Origin: Stutzerimonas decontaminans
GTDB lineage: Bacteria > Pseudomonadota > Gammaproteobacteria > Pseudomonadales > Pseudomonadaceae
Assembly: GCF_000661915.1 (NCBI RefSeq)
Contig: NZ_CP007509.1
Location: 1,302,001 to 1,366,000, forward strand
Direction of reading: 5' to 3'
Length of the DNA: 64,000 nt
A program made the position numbers and the translations under genes. Each line of letters starts with the position of its first letter. The stretch's first letter is position 1. Shown here piece by piece: positions 1 to 11,664 of the stretch. The notes below the pieces were generated by a model that was not told the origin of the DNA, searched no databases, and saw only the letters and a program-made list of their open reading frames with translations.

Positions 1-222
1 CATGATGTCGCAGGTCTGCCGGCCAACCAGCTCCTCGCCCTGGAAGCGAATGCTGCCGCTGGCCGCCTGCGGCGAGCCGCATAGGGTCATCAGCAGGGTC
101 GACTTGCCGGCACCGTTGGCGCCGATCAGGGTGACGATTTCGCCTTGCTCCACTTGCACATTGATGTCGTGTAGCGCCTGGATCTTGCCGTAAAAGGTCG
201 AGACGTTTTCGAAAGTCAGCAT
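1..222 (-). CDS. livF: Branched-chain amino-acid ABC transporter ATPase LivF (5' part only)
   Basis: This is the N-terminal 74 codons of the second ATPase of the high-affinity leucine/isoleucine/valine importer; the rest lies beyond the window edge. The visible part opens with [20 protein letters not shown] and contains the Walker A loop GANGAGKST, typical of LivF/BraG. The ATG lies two bases after the stop of livG, so the two ATPase genes are clearly cotranscribed. LivF works with LivG as the cytoplasmic motor pair of the LivHM permease. Nothing can be said about Walker B or the signature motif, because they are outside the window. Confidence 0.93.
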   Translation of the reverse strand, partial: MLTFENVSTFYGKIQALHDINVQVEQGEIVTLIGANGAGKSTLLMTLCGSPQAASGSIRFQGEELVGRQTCDIM

Positions 223-224
223 GC

Positions 225-988
225 TTACGCCTCCCCCAGATAGGCTTTGATCACGTCCGGATTGTTGCGCACCTGTTCGGGCGAACCATCGGCCAGCGGC
301 GTTCCCTGATTGATCACATAGATGTGGTCGGAGATGCTCATGACCAGCTTCATGTCGTGTTCGATCAGCAGCACCGTGACGCCATGCTCGTCGCGCAGCA
401 TGGCGATCAGCGCCTTGAGGTCTTCGGTTTCCTTCGGATTGAGGCCGGCCGCCGGCTCGTCGAGCATGAGGATGCGCGGGCGCGTCATCATGCAACGGGC
501 GATTTCCAGGCGGCGCTGCTGGCCATAGGCGAGGGTGCCAGCCGGACGGTTGGCGACGTCGGTCAGATTCACCTGCTCCAGCCAATGCGCGGCGAAATCC
601 ATCGCCGTGCGCTCGCTCTTGCGAAACCCCGGAGTCTTCAGTAGGCCGGCGAGGAAGTTGGTGTTCAGATGGCGATGCTGTGCCACCAGCAGGTTTTCCA
701 CCGCCGTCATGTCCTTGAACAGGCGGACATTCTGGAAGGTGCGTACCACGCCCTGACGAGCGATCTTGTGGCCGGGTAGACCGTGAATCGGCGTACCGTC
801 GAGCAGGATTTCCCCGGCAGTCGGCTGGTAGAAGCCGGTCAGGCAGTTGAATACGGTGGTCTTGCCGGCGCCGTTGGGGCCGATCATCGAGACCACTTGC
901 TTGTCATGTACCGTCAGCCCCACCTCGTTGACGGCTAGCAGGCCGCCAAAACGCATCATCAGGCCGCGTACTTCTAGAATCGGGCGGC

Positions 989-992
<4 letters not shown>
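225..992 (-). CDS. livG: Branched-chain amino-acid ABC transporter ATPase LivG
   Basis: 255-residue cytoplasmic ATPase of the LivFGHM importer. Walker A (GPNGAGKTT) is near residue 40, the signature region reads [13 protein letters not shown], and Walker B with the catalytic Glu is [13 protein letters not shown]. This ends in the long C-terminal tail typical of LivG/BraF. I chose the start MSRPILEV because its ATG overlaps the livM stop (ATGA); an upstream in-frame start would add 18 Ala/Pro-rich residues lying inside livM. The gene sits between livM and livF in one minus-strand operon. Confidence 0.95.
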
Positions 993-3165
<2,173 letters not shown>

Positions 3166-3421
3166 CACTGCTCTCCCGAAGTCCCTGCAATTCCATTTCG
3201 CTCCGGCTGCGCTGCCCACTTCGAACACACCGCGCAACCTGGCGCGGTGCCACTGCGGTACGGTGCCTGGCGGATCACGCACGGCGCCGGTTCGAGGCGG
3301 GCCTGCTGTTCAGGCCGCTCGTCGGATTACAGGTACGGCGAGGCGGCCCGATGCTTGTGGCAGGACCGCCCGCTAAAACAAAGCCCACAAGCGAGTGTGG
3401 GCTTTGTCAGGCTGATGGAAA
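3166..3421. other. Spacer between braC and livH with two hairpins
   Basis: No credible gene. Besides the terminator at 3379-3406, a perfect 8-bp inverted repeat lies at 3228-3235/3242-3249 (CACCGCGC, six-base loop, GCGCGGTG), and a smaller one at 3300-3305/3311-3316 (GGCCTG/CAGGCC). On the minus-strand transcript these lie after braC and before livH. The arrangement would give more binding protein than transporter from one promoter; that is an inference. Confidence 0.6.
3379..3406 (-). terminator. Rho-independent terminator downstream of braC
   Basis: Perfect 11-bp inverted repeat (CAAAGCCCACA, six-base loop, TGTGGGCTTTG). On the minus strand the stem runs into TTTTAG, a short U tract. It starts about 15 bases after the braC stop and lies before livH, so it is probably a partial terminator inside the operon. 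Confidence 0.85.
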
Positions 3422-4540
3422 TTACTTGGCTTCGGTCTTGGTGCCGTCCTGGTGCCATTCGTAGACGACGAAATTGAAGTCCTTCAGGTCGCCTTTCTCA
3501 TCGAACGAGAGCATGCCGGTCGGGGTGTCGAAGGTATTGCTGCGCAGCGCTTCGGCCACCTTGTCGGTGTCGGTGCTGCCGGCTTTTTCGATGCCTTCGG
3601 CGATAACCTGAACCGCCGCGTAGGCCGGGAACACGAACGGGCCGCTCGGGTCTTGTTTCTTGGCCTTGAAGCCGTCAACCAGCTCCTTGTTGCGCGGGTC
3701 CTGGTCGAAGGATTTCGGCAGCGTTACGTACATTCCTTCGGAGGCCGGGCCGGCGATGGCGGAGATTTCCGAGTTGCCGACGCCTTCCGGGCCCATGAAG
3801 CGCACGTTCAGGCCTTTTTCCTTGGACTGACGCAGCAGCAGGCCCAGTTCCGGGTGGTAGCCGCCGTAATAGACGAAGTCCACGCCTTCACGCTTGAGCT
3901 TGGCGATCAGCGAGGAGAAGTCCTTGTCGCCGGCATTGATGCCTTCGAACAGGCCGACCTTGATGTTCTTGCCTTCCAGGGTCTGCTTGACCGCAGTCGC
4001 GATGCCTTCGCCGTACTGCTGCTTGTCGTGGATGACGGCGACGTTCTTCGGTTTGACGTGGTCGGCGATGAAGTTGCCGGCGGTCGGGCCCTGCAAGCTG
4101 TCGAGGCCGATGGTGCGGAAGATCAGTTCATAACCGCGGGAGGTGATGTCCGGGCTGGTGGAAGCCGCAGTGATCATCAGGATGCCTTCGTCCTCGTAGA
4201 TGTCGGACGCGGGTTGCGTGGAGCTGGAGCAGAGGTGGCCGACCACGAACTTGACGTTATCGTTGACGATCTTGTTGGCCACCGCCACGGCCTGTTTCGG
4301 ATCGCAGGCGTCGTCGTAGCGAACACCCTTCAGTTGCGCGCCGTTCACCCCGCCGGCCTTATTGATCTGCTCGATGGCCATTTCGGCCCCGATGAACTGC
4401 ATGTCCCCGTACTGCGCCACCGGCCCGGTTACCGGCCCTGCCAATCCGATGCGGATGGTGTCGGCGGCCAGGGTGTAGCTGGCTGCGCCGGTCAGTGCCA
4501 TTGCCAGGAAAATTTTCGAAAGACGCTGTTTGGTCTTCAT
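3422..4540 (-). CDS. braC: Periplasmic Leu/Ile/Val-binding protein (BraC/LivK)
   Basis: 372-residue periplasmic binding protein of the LivFGHM importer. A signal peptide is evident (MKTKQRLSKIFLAMALTGAA, cleavage after TLA). The mature protein begins ADTIRIGLAGPVTGPVAQYG, as in the LIVBP fold, and holds the two cysteines that form the usual disulfide (DDACDPKQ and GHLCSSS). It delivers branched-chain amino acids to LivHM. It is the first gene of the minus-strand operon and is divergent from the DUF2288 gene; a strong hairpin follows its stop. Confidence 0.95.
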   Translation of the reverse strand: MKTKQRLSKIFLAMALTGAASYTLAADTIRIGLAGPVTGPVAQYGDMQFIGAEMAIEQINKAGGVNGAQLKGVRYDDACDPKQAVAVANKIVNDNVKFVVGHLCSSSTQPASDIYEDEGILMITAASTSPDITSRGYELIFRTIGLDSLQGPTAGNFIADHVKPKNVAVIHDKQQYGEGIATAVKQTLEGKNIKVGLFEGINAGDKDFSSLIAKLKREGVDFVYYGGYHPELGLLLRQSKEKGLNVRFMGPEGVGNSEISAIAGPASEGMYVTLPKSFDQDPRNKELVDGFKAKKQDPSGPFVFPAYAAVQVIAEGIEKAGSTDTDKVAEALRSNTFDTPTGMLSFDEKGDLKDFNFVVYEWHQDGTKTEAK

Positions 4541-4739
4541 AAGTGCTCCACTTGCATCGTTATTGTTTGAATCCTGCGGGCCGGAGCGCCGTTAAGAGGC
4601 GAACATCCCGAAACGCTCCGGCAACTGTACCGGCACAGTGTAGAAGTGTCTCCTTCGTTTGCACAGCCGGCAGATTCAACCGTTTGATGGGAATCTGGGC
4701 GCGGGTATCATTGCGCCCTTTTCGTATCTGGTGAGTCCC

Positions 4740-5057
4740 ATGGCCGACGACGCAAGCACTCTTTATGCCAAGCTGCTGGGCGAAACTGCAGCGATCACTT
4801 GGCAGGAACTACAGCCGTTCTTCGCCCGTGGTGCGCTGTTGCAGGTGGCGGGGGATGCCGATCTGGTTGCAGTGGCGCAGGCCGTCGCCGAGGACGATCA
4901 GGCCAAGGTGGCCGCGTGGCTGAATGCTGGGCAGCTGTCTAAGATGCAGGCCGAGCAGGCGCAGGATTGGCAGCAGCGCGACCCTGACCTATGGGCTGTG
5001 GTGGTCGCACCTTGGGTGCTGGTGCAGGAGCGCGAACAACCATCCGTCGTGCACTGA
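4740..5057 (+). CDS. DUF2288 family protein
   Basis: 105-residue soluble acidic protein beginning MADDASTLYAKLLGETAAIT. The pattern (LYAKLLGETA.I.WQELQPFFARG, then a region ending PWVLVQERE) is that of the small DUF2288 family, found in cyanobacteria and pseudomonads and without known function. No signal peptide or membrane segment. It stands alone on the plus strand, divergent from braC and convergent with the transporter permease at 5088. Confidence 0.8.
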   Translation: MADDASTLYAKLLGETAAITWQELQPFFARGALLQVAGDADLVAVAQAVAEDDQAKVAAWLNAGQLSKMQAEQAQDWQQRDPDLWAVVVAPWVLVQEREQPSVVH

Positions 5058-5087
5058 AACAGGGCGGTGACGTCTCGCCGCCTTTGA

Positions 5088-5855
5088 TCAGCTGCGTACC
5101 CAGCGCTGCCTGGCCCAGGCGCTGAGGCTGTCTACCGCCAGCACCATCAGAAGCATTGCCAGGATGACCGTCGAGGCCTGGGCTTCCTGAAATAGACTGA
5201 GGCTCATATAGAGCATCTGGCCCAGTCCGCCGGCGCCGACGAAACCGAGCACGCTGGCCATGCGGATATTGTTTTCCCAGCGGTACAGCGTGTAGGCCAC
5301 CAACTGCGGCCAGAGCGAGGGCAGGGTGCCGTAGCAGAACGCAGCAATGCGTCCGCTACCGGCCAACCGCAGGGCGTCGCCGGGTTGCGCTGGGGTGTTC
5401 TCGAGCGCTTCGGCGAATAGGCGGCCAAGCACCCCGGTGGTATGCAGGGCCAGCGCCAGGGTTCCTGCATTCGGACCGAGGCCGGCGGCGAGCACCATCA
5501 GCGCTGCCCACACCAGTTCCGGTATCGCCCGCAGCGCATTGAGCAGCAGGCGCGACGCTGCCTGCGGGAGCAGACCGAAACGTCCGGCGGCAGGGAGTGC
5601 CAGCAGCAAGCCGAACAGGGCTGCGAGCAATGTGCCGATGGCGGACATCGCCAGTGTTTCCAGCGTGCCTTGGGCGATCGCCTGCAGGTGTTCGGGCGAC
5701 AGGTCCGGTGCCATGAATCCCGAAGCGTAAGTGGCCATCTGCGCGAGTCCGTCGCGACTGAACAGGGCCGCGCTTTCCAGTTGCAGAAAGTTGAAGGCGG
5801 CCACGACGGCGGCGACCAGCCCGGCCGGGATCAGCAGGCGCGACAGCAGTCTCAT
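5088..5855 (-). CDS. PhnE/PtxC-type ABC transporter permease (second permease)
   Basis: 255-residue inner-membrane permease with about six hydrophobic segments. It shows the PhnE-family motif [20 protein letters not shown] near residue 195, the coupling helix region that contacts the ATPase. It is distantly similar to the permease encoded just upstream, and its ATG overlaps that gene's stop by four bases. It is the last gene of a minus-strand set: binding protein, ATPase, permease, permease. The likely cargo is an oxyanion; see the binding protein at 7553. Confidence 0.88.
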   Translation of the reverse strand: MRLLSRLLIPAGLVAAVVAAFNFLQLESAALFSRDGLAQMATYASGFMAPDLSPEHLQAIAQGTLETLAMSAIGTLLAALFGLLLALPAAGRFGLLPQAASRLLLNALRAIPELVWAALMVLAAGLGPNAGTLALALHTTGVLGRLFAEALENTPAQPGDALRLAGSGRIAAFCYGTLPSLWPQLVAYTLYRWENNIRMASVLGFVGAGGLGQMLYMSLSLFQEAQASTVILAMLLMVLAVDSLSAWARQRWVRS

Positions 5856-6685
5856 GCGAACCTCCAGCGCAGCAGGCGGCTCAGCAGATCGGCCAGCAGC
5901 ACTAGCATGAGAAACGTCAGCAGCATGCTGGCGACTTCACCGCCGGCAAACATGCGCATCGACAGATCCATTTGCTGGCCCAGCCCGCCGGCGCCGACGA
6001 AGCCCATCACCACCGAGGCGCGGATCGCGCACTCCCAGCGGTAAACGCTGTACGAGAGCATCTCGCCCGTGGCTTGCGGCAGTACTCCATAGAGGAATGC
6101 CTGCAGTCGCGAAGCACCGGCGCCCAGCAGGGCACGGGCGGGCAGCGGGTCGACCGACTCGAAGATTTCCGCGTAGACCTTGCCGAGCATGCCGGCGTAT
6201 GTGATGGCGATGGCCAGCACGCCGGCGGTCGGGCCCAGCCCCACGGCGCGAACGAACAGCAGGGCCCAGACGATTTCCGGGATGCTGCGCAAAACGATCA
6301 GCAATCCGCGCACCGGCCAGCGCAAGGCCTGTGCCCACCAGGCCGGACGGCCGCCGCGGCTGAGCGCGGACAGGGACATTGCGCGGGTCGCAAGCAGAGC
6401 GCAGGGGAGGGCGACACCCAACGCCAGGGCCATGCCGGCGGTGGCGATGGCCAGGGTCTCCAGCGTGGCCTGCCAGAGTAGCTCGAGAAACTCGCCGCTG
6501 TGCTCAGGCGGCCAGAACGCCGAGACAAAGGTGCCCATGGTGTCGGCATTGCTGCCGTCGAACAGCACGCCAAGGTCCAGCTCGCTCAGTTTCAGCCCGG
6601 GCCACAGCAACGCCACCACCAGCAATGTCAGCATCAGGCGTGAAGCGGTAGCGGGGTCGTGGCGGACCAGCGCGGGGTTCAGCAT
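5852..6685 (-). CDS. PhnE/PtxC-type ABC transporter permease (first permease)
   Basis: 277-residue permease starting [19 protein letters not shown]. Hydrophobic segments and the motif [20 protein letters not shown] are those of PhnE/PtxC proteins. The ATG at 6685 was chosen because ATGCTGA makes a seven-base overlap with the end of the ATPase gene; an upstream start would add residues lying inside that gene. It is paired with the following permease, and the two presumably form a heterodimeric channel. Confidence 0.88.
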   Translation of the reverse strand: MLNPALVRHDPATASRLMLTLLVVALLWPGLKLSELDLGVLFDGSNADTMGTFVSAFWPPEHSGEFLELLWQATLETLAIATAGMALALGVALPCALLATRAMSLSALSRGGRPAWWAQALRWPVRGLLIVLRSIPEIVWALLFVRAVGLGPTAGVLAIAITYAGMLGKVYAEIFESVDPLPARALLGAGASRLQAFLYGVLPQATGEMLSYSVYRWECAIRASVVMGFVGAGGLGQQMDLSMRMFAGGEVASMLLTFLMLVLLADLLSRLLRWRFA

Positions 6686-7533
6686 CGCGGAATGTTCAGC
6701 AGCGGGGGCGGCGCAGCGGGTGGCGACGGGGCATGCTCGAGTTGCTCGTTGGCGTACAACGCGGTCAGCTCGTCGTGACCGATTGCAGTGGCGGGTTTGT
6801 CGAACAGGATGCAACCGTCACGCACGCCGACGATGCGCGGGAAGTGCTCCAGCGCCAACTCCACTGCGTGCAGGCTGGCCAGCAGTGTGGCGTTGCGGCG
6901 CTGCGCTTCGCGGCTGAGCACGTCCAGCGTGTGGCTGGCGAGCACCGGGTCCATGGCCGACACCGGTTCATCGGCGAGAATCAGATCCGGGGCCTGATAA
7001 AGCACCCGGGCGATTCCGACTCGCTGCAGCTGACCGCCCGATAGCTGGTCACAGCGCATGTACAGCTTGTCGGCAAGATCGAGACGCCCGAGCGCATCGG
7101 CGGCGCCCTGACGGTCCAGTGGAAAGATCAGGCTGAACAGGCTCTTGAACAGCGACCACTGACCAAGCCGACCGGCCAGCACCGCAGTGACCACGCGCTG
7201 CCTTGCGGGTAGCGGCGGCGCCTGGTGAATCAGGCCGATCCGCGTACGCAGTCGTTGCCGGGCGGTGGCGGCAAGCGTCCAGGGCTGCTTGCCGAGCAAA
7301 TCGAGCTCGCCCTGGTCGGGCTTGAGCGAGGTGGCCAGAAGACGCAGCAGCGTGGTCTTGCCAGCCCCGGATGGCCCGATGATCGCGACGCGCTCACCTT
7401 GGGCGATCTGCAGATCGATTCCGCGCAAGGCAACCTGGCCGCCGGCGTGGGTATGCCCCACGCCGGCCAGCTTCACCATTGGTTCGGGTTCGGCCGCGCA
7501 GTCTGGCATTGGCGGCGCCTGCAAGGTGCTCAT
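6679..7533 (-). CDS. PhnC-like ABC transporter ATPase
   Basis: 284-residue ATPase. Walker [10 protein letters not shown] lies near residue 55, the signature is [14 protein letters not shown], Walker B is [13 protein letters not shown], and the switch His is in [15 protein letters not shown]. All catalytic elements look intact. The N-terminal extension (about 20 residues with several prolines) and the Pro-rich C-terminal tail ([10 protein letters not shown]) are not part of the core. The gene lies 19 bases after the binding-protein gene and overlaps the first permease. Confidence 0.9.
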   Translation of the reverse strand: MSTLQAPPMPDCAAEPEPMVKLAGVGHTHAGGQVALRGIDLQIAQGERVAIIGPSGAGKTTLLRLLATSLKPDQGELDLLGKQPWTLAATARQRLRTRIGLIHQAPPLPARQRVVTAVLAGRLGQWSLFKSLFSLIFPLDRQGAADALGRLDLADKLYMRCDQLSGGQLQRVGIARVLYQAPDLILADEPVSAMDPVLASHTLDVLSREAQRRNATLLASLHAVELALEHFPRIVGVRDGCILFDKPATAIGHDELTALYANEQLEHAPSPPAAPPPLLNIPRC

Positions 7534-7552
7534 GTGCGTGAAACGCGCAACG

Positions 7553-8404
7553 TCACTTCAGCAGTCCGGCCGCCCGCGCGGCTTCTTCGATGCCGGCGTA
7601 GTTTTCCGGCTTGGTCTCGATGAAGCGGCTGGCGGCCTGCAGGTCAAGGATCGCCTTGTGCTCGGGGTTGGCCGGGTCGAGGGCGAGGAACGCTGCCTTG
7701 ATCTTCTCGACCAGAGCCGGGTCGAGATTGCCACGCACCGTCCAGTTGTAGTCGTAGTAGGGAGGCGTGGTGGAGATCACGCGGACCTTGGCGGTGTCGA
7801 CCTTGCCGGCCGCGACCAGCTTGTCCCATACCGAGGCATTGAGCACGCCGGCGTCGGCCTTGCCGGCTTCGACCCAGGCGGCGGTGGCGTCGTGAGCGCC
7901 TGAGTAGGCGATGCGCTTGAAGAACTGCTCCGGCTGGATGCCGTCCTTGAGCATGAAGTAGCGCGGCATCAGGCTGCCTGAGGTCGACGACACCGAGCCG
8001 AAGGCGAAGGTCTTGCCCTTGAGGTCGGCCAGTGACTTCACCGCAGGATCGGCGGTGATGAACTTGCTGGTGAACTGCTCATCCTGCTCGCGCTGCACCA
8101 GTGGGATTGCATTGCCGGTCTTCAGACGGGTCTGGACGAAGGTGAAGCCGCCCAGCCAGGCGAGATCGAGACGGTCGGAGGCCAGGGATTCGACGACAGC
8201 GGCATAGTCCGATACCGGGGTGAACTTCACCGGCATGCCCAGCTGTTGCTCCAGGTATTCGCCCAGCGGCTTGAACTTGCGGATCAGCTCGGTCGGGGCT
8301 TCGTCGGGGATGGCGGAAACCCGCAGGGCTTCAGCGGCGTGGGTGGTGGCAATAGACAGGGACAGGGCAAAGCCGGCAACGGCTGCCAGGGAGCGCTTCA
8401 GCAT
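7553..8404 (-). CDS. Putative selenate/phosphonate-type ABC transporter substrate-binding protein
   Basis: 283-residue periplasmic binding protein of the PhnD/PtxB superfamily. The signal peptide [20 protein letters not shown] is cut near [16 protein letters not shown]. The phrases [33 protein letters not shown] and [17 protein letters not shown] match the clade annotated as putative selenate-binding proteins in pseudomonads. The substrate assignment comes from family knowledge and has not been shown here; phosphite or phosphonate are alternatives. It heads the operon with the ATPase and two permeases. No selD or selenouridine-synthase gene is present in the window. Confidence 0.85.
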   Translation of the reverse strand: MLKRSLAAVAGFALSLSIATTHAAEALRVSAIPDEAPTELIRKFKPLGEYLEQQLGMPVKFTPVSDYAAVVESLASDRLDLAWLGGFTFVQTRLKTGNAIPLVQREQDEQFTSKFITADPAVKSLADLKGKTFAFGSVSSTSGSLMPRYFMLKDGIQPEQFFKRIAYSGAHDATAAWVEAGKADAGVLNASVWDKLVAAGKVDTAKVRVISTTPPYYDYNWTVRGNLDPALVEKIKAAFLALDPANPEHKAILDLQAASRFIETKPENYAGIEEAARAAGLLK

Positions 8405-8903
8405 TGAGGGTTCTCCGGTTCAATAGCGGAAAAAGCGCGCGGATTATAAAGCGCGGGAGGCGTGCGACGCCAAGCGAAAGCTGAGCAGGGCGCTCGGAGC
8501 ATTCGTCGTGCAGTTCAGTGCAGAAATATCGTGTAACACGACGAACTTTTTTCAGGCCCCAAACCTAAGTGATCTGTAGTGGCCGAATAAATGCAATGTG
8601 CCACCCCGCAGGCAAAGGAAGCGAATGTGAAGTGCGATAAGAAGTGTCGGTCCACCATGGTCTGGGCAGATGGTCACTCATTCAGAGAGGTAGCGAGAAT
8701 TCAGGCGCAACCCGTTGGCAGCGCCGAAGTACGTAGCGTGCCTTTGACCGAGAAAATGTTCACCGAAGCACGTATCGCAGCTGTCCTGCTTGGCCCATTG
8801 CTGATCGACCTGCCCCAGGGCTGATAGCGCATGGAGCTCCGGCCGGCGCCGCGGAAGCGAGGGATCGCGAACCGCGGCAAGGTGTTCACCGTATCAGTCG
8901 TGC
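8405..8903. other. About 500-base region without a convincing gene
   Basis: This region holds the promoter side of the transporter operon and then roughly 400 bases of lower coding quality. A 77-codon plus-strand frame (8591-8824) exists, but it uses AGA, GTA and other codons that are rare in the neighbours, has no clear ribosome-binding site and resembles nothing I know. It may be a relic or chance. No tRNA, repeat or strong terminator was seen. Confidence 0.5.
8443..8473 (-). promoter_or_regulatory. Possible sigma-70 promoter for the selenate-type transporter operon
   Basis: On the minus strand a perfect TATAAT (plus-strand 8443-8448) lies about 40 bases upstream of the binding-protein ATG. 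TTGGCG (8468-8473) is the nearest -35 candidate, but the spacing of 19 is long. Only the -10 is persuasive. Confidence 0.4.
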
Positions 8904-9716
8904 TCAGGCGTCGCTGAATAGCACCAGCAGCACCACGCCAAGGATCAAACGGTAGATCACGAACGGCAGCATGCCGACGCGCTCCAACAGCTTCAGGAAG
9001 AAGTGGATGCACAGGTAGGCGCTCACCGCCGACAGCACCACACCCAGGCCCATCGCCGTCCAGTCCACGGCTATGCCACCTTCCACCAGGTCGAGCGTGC
9101 TCAGTGCACTGGCGAGCACGATGATCGGGATCGACAACAGGAAGGAGAAGCGCGCCGCCCCTGAGCGCGATAGACCCAGTAGCAGGCCGGCGGTCATGGT
9201 GACGCCCGAGCGCGAGGTGCCGGGAATCAGCGCCAGGGCCTGAGCGCAGCCGATCAACAGGATGTCTTTCCAGCTGAGGCTGTGCTCATCGCGCGGCTGC
9301 GGCGTTTTCCGACTGACCACATCCGACCACCACAGCAACAGGCCGAAGCCTATGGTCGCCCAGGCGATCACCAGCGGCGAGCGCATCTGCTCTTCGATAA
9401 AACCCTTGAACAGCAGCCCGGCGATGCCGGCCGGAATCGTCCCGATGATCACGGCCCAAGCCAGTCGGCTGTCACCCACGCGCTCACGCTTCGCCAGCGA
9501 AGCGAACCAGTCGCGGGTCATGCCGAACACTTCCTGGCGGAAGTACCAGACCACGGCGAACAGGGTGCCGAGGTGCACGGCCACATCGAAAGCCAATCCC
9601 TGGTCTTCCCAACCCGCCAGATGCGGGAAGAGGATCAGATGAGCCGAGCTTGATACCGGCAAGAACTCGGTAAGCCCCTGCACGATGGCCAGGACGATGA
9701 TCTGAAGTAAATCCAT
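8904..9716 (-). CDS. uppP: Undecaprenyl-diphosphatase UppP (BacA)
   Basis: 270-residue inner-membrane enzyme that dephosphorylates undecaprenyl diphosphate, recycling the lipid carrier for peptidoglycan and O-antigen synthesis; overexpression gives bacitracin resistance. The start MDLLQIIVLAIVQGLTEFLP and the first catalytic motif EFLPVSSSAHL are classical. The second motif is PGTSRSGVTMTAGLLLG, which carries the catalytic Ser/Arg. About eight hydrophobic segments are seen and the length is normal for the family. It is monocistronic, divergent from the dehydrogenase gene at 9998. Confidence 0.96.
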   Translation of the reverse strand: MDLLQIIVLAIVQGLTEFLPVSSSAHLILFPHLAGWEDQGLAFDVAVHLGTLFAVVWYFRQEVFGMTRDWFASLAKRERVGDSRLAWAVIIGTIPAGIAGLLFKGFIEEQMRSPLVIAWATIGFGLLLWWSDVVSRKTPQPRDEHSLSWKDILLIGCAQALALIPGTSRSGVTMTAGLLLGLSRSGAARFSFLLSIPIIVLASALSTLDLVEGGIAVDWTAMGLGVVLSAVSAYLCIHFFLKLLERVGMLPFVIYRLILGVVLLVLFSDA

Positions 9717-9997
9717 TGTTTGTTTCCTGCGATTTCTTTTGATGCACGCGTATCGCCGAGGCGGACGTACGTTGAGCGGATGGATCTGTACGGGGTGAAG
9801 CCCCGGGGCCTCCTTCAGAGGCGCTCAAAAGCGGATCGTTCCGATTGGTCGGGCAATTTGCTGGATTGGCAGGCGCGGCATTGTGACATCAAGTGATGGC
9901 CAGGTAACGGGTTCTGCTGGAGCGCCAGCAAGGCAGCATGGCTGCCGACTGCGCTGCGGCGCTAGAATCAGAGCCTCGTTCGCCAAGGAGTTGCCCC

Positions 9998-10885
9998 ATG
10001 TCCGACCTGCCAACCCTCGCCTTTGCCGGTATCGGCCTGATGGGCTTGCCGATGTGCCGACGGCTGCTTGCCGCGGGTTATCGTCTGGTGGTGTGGAATC
10101 GTTCGCCGGAGAAGTGCGAGCCGCTGATCGAACTGGGCGCTCGGGCGGTGGCCACACCCGCCGAACTCTGCGCGGAGGCGGACATCGTCCTGCTTTGCCT
10201 GGCTGACACTGCCGCTGTGCGCGAGGTGCTGTTCGGCAAGGGCGGTATCGCCGAAGGTGGCAAGGCCGGCAAGCTGCTGGTTGATCACTCCAGCCTGGAG
10301 CCGACTGCGACGCGTGATATGGCCGCGGAGCTGGAGTTTCGCAGCGGTATGCGCTGGGTCGATGCCCCGGTATCCGGAGGCACGGCGGGCGCGGAGGCCG
10401 GCAGCCTGGTGATCATGGCAGGCGGGCGCGTCGAGGACGTCGAGCGGGTGCGCCCTGTGCTGATGAATCTCGGCCAGCGCCTGACCCATATGGGCGAGGT
10501 TGGCGCCGGCCAGGTGACGAAGGTCTGCAACCAGATGATTGTTGCCTGCAACGCGCTGGTGATCGCCGAGGTGGTGGCCTTGGCCGAACGTGCCGGGGTC
10601 GATGCAAGTTTGCTGGCACCGGCACTGGCTGGAGGCTTCGCCGACTCCAAGCCGCTGCAGATCCTCGCTCCACAGATGGCGGCGAGTGAGTTCGAGCCAG
10701 TGAAGTGGCATGTGCGCACCTTGCTCAAAGATCTCGACACCGCGGTGAAGCTGTCCCGCGAGCAGGGCTCGGCAACGCCATTGAGCGGACTGGCGGCACA
10801 GCTGATGCGTCTGCACGGCAGCCAGGGCAATCTGGAGCGCGATCCCGCCACGCTGGTGCAGATGTACCGGGAGGACGACCAATGA
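9998..10885 (+). CDS. Beta-hydroxyacid dehydrogenase family NAD(P)-dependent oxidoreductase
   Basis: 295-residue cytoplasmic enzyme of the 3-hydroxyisobutyrate/tartronate-semialdehyde reductase family. The Rossmann motif FAGIGLMGLPMCRRL is at residues 8-22, the substrate motif DAPVSGGTAGAEAGSL near 122-137, and the catalytic Lys in GQVTKVCNQM near 171. The stop overlaps the start of a hydroxypyruvate-isomerase-like gene (ATGA). The pairing resembles the hyi-glxR part of glyoxylate metabolism, but no glyoxylate carboligase gene is present, so the substrate (tartronate semialdehyde or another 3-hydroxyacid) is uncertain. The MSDLP start was chosen over one 20 codons upstream. Confidence 0.87.
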   Translation: MSDLPTLAFAGIGLMGLPMCRRLLAAGYRLVVWNRSPEKCEPLIELGARAVATPAELCAEADIVLLCLADTAAVREVLFGKGGIAEGGKAGKLLVDHSSLEPTATRDMAAELEFRSGMRWVDAPVSGGTAGAEAGSLVIMAGGRVEDVERVRPVLMNLGQRLTHMGEVGAGQVTKVCNQMIVACNALVIAEVVALAERAGVDASLLAPALAGGFADSKPLQILAPQMAASEFEPVKWHVRTLLKDLDTAVKLSREQGSATPLSGLAAQLMRLHGSQGNLERDPATLVQMYREDDQ

Positions 10886-11664
10886 AGATCGCCGCCAATC
10901 TGTCGCTGCTGTTCACCGAGCTGCCGCTAACCGAACGCGTTCTTGCCGCCCGCGTCGCCGGTTTCGATGGGGTGGAGATCCAGTTTCCCTATGAAGTGCC
11001 GGCCATTCGCTTGAAAGAACAGCTCGAGCGTGCCGGCATGCCACTGGTGCTGATCAATCTGCCCGCCGGCGATCTGCTGCAGGGCGGTCCTGGTCTGGCG
11101 GCAGTGCCGGATCGGCAGGAGGCCTTCGACGCTGCGCTACAGGAGGCGCTGACCTATGCGTTGATGGTTCGCCCTGCCAGCGTCAACGTGCTGCCGGGTC
11201 GCCTCGCCGAGGGCGTCGACCGAGAGCTGGCGCTGGAGACGCTCGAGCACAACCTGTGGAAGACCGCCGACGCCTTCGACATGCTCGGCATCCGTGTGCT
11301 CTGCGAAGCGATCAACCCGCTCGACATGCCAGGCTTTCTGATCAACAGCGCGGCGGATCTGGAGACGCTGCTGGGGCGGGTCGATCACCCCAACTGCATG
11401 GCGCAGCTGGATTTCTACCATATGGCCCGCCAACAGCTGGACCTGCCCAACTGCATCGCCCAGTTGGGTGAGCGCATCGGTCATGTGCAGTTCGCCGATT
11501 GCCCGGGCCGCGGCGCGCCCGGTAGCGGTGAGCTGGACTTCAGCGCAGCGCTGCAAGCCTTGCAGGCCGCCGGCTACCAGGGCTGGCTGAGCGCCGAGTA
11601 CAAACCGGGCGAGCAGGGCACCGATGCCAGCCTGGGCTGGCTGGCCGATTGGCGCGAGCGGTGA
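10882..11664 (+). CDS. Hydroxypyruvate isomerase-like TIM-barrel protein
   Basis: 260-residue xylose-isomerase-like TIM barrel of the Hyi family. It opens MKIAANLSLLFTELPL and has the family features GFDGVEIQFPYE, LCEAINPLDMPGF (metal-binding Glu), MAQLDFYHMA and HVQFADCPGRGAPGSGELD, then a terminal AEYKPG. It probably interconverts hydroxypyruvate and tartronate semialdehyde, whose reductase would be the upstream gene; that coupling is inferred from the ATGA overlap. The ATG at 10882 is fixed by the overlap and by homology. Confidence 0.86.
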   Translation: MKIAANLSLLFTELPLTERVLAARVAGFDGVEIQFPYEVPAIRLKEQLERAGMPLVLINLPAGDLLQGGPGLAAVPDRQEAFDAALQEALTYALMVRPASVNVLPGRLAEGVDRELALETLEHNLWKTADAFDMLGIRVLCEAINPLDMPGFLINSAADLETLLGRVDHPNCMAQLDFYHMARQQLDLPNCIAQLGERIGHVQFADCPGRGAPGSGELDFSAALQALQAAGYQGWLSAEYKPGEQGTDASLGWLADWRER

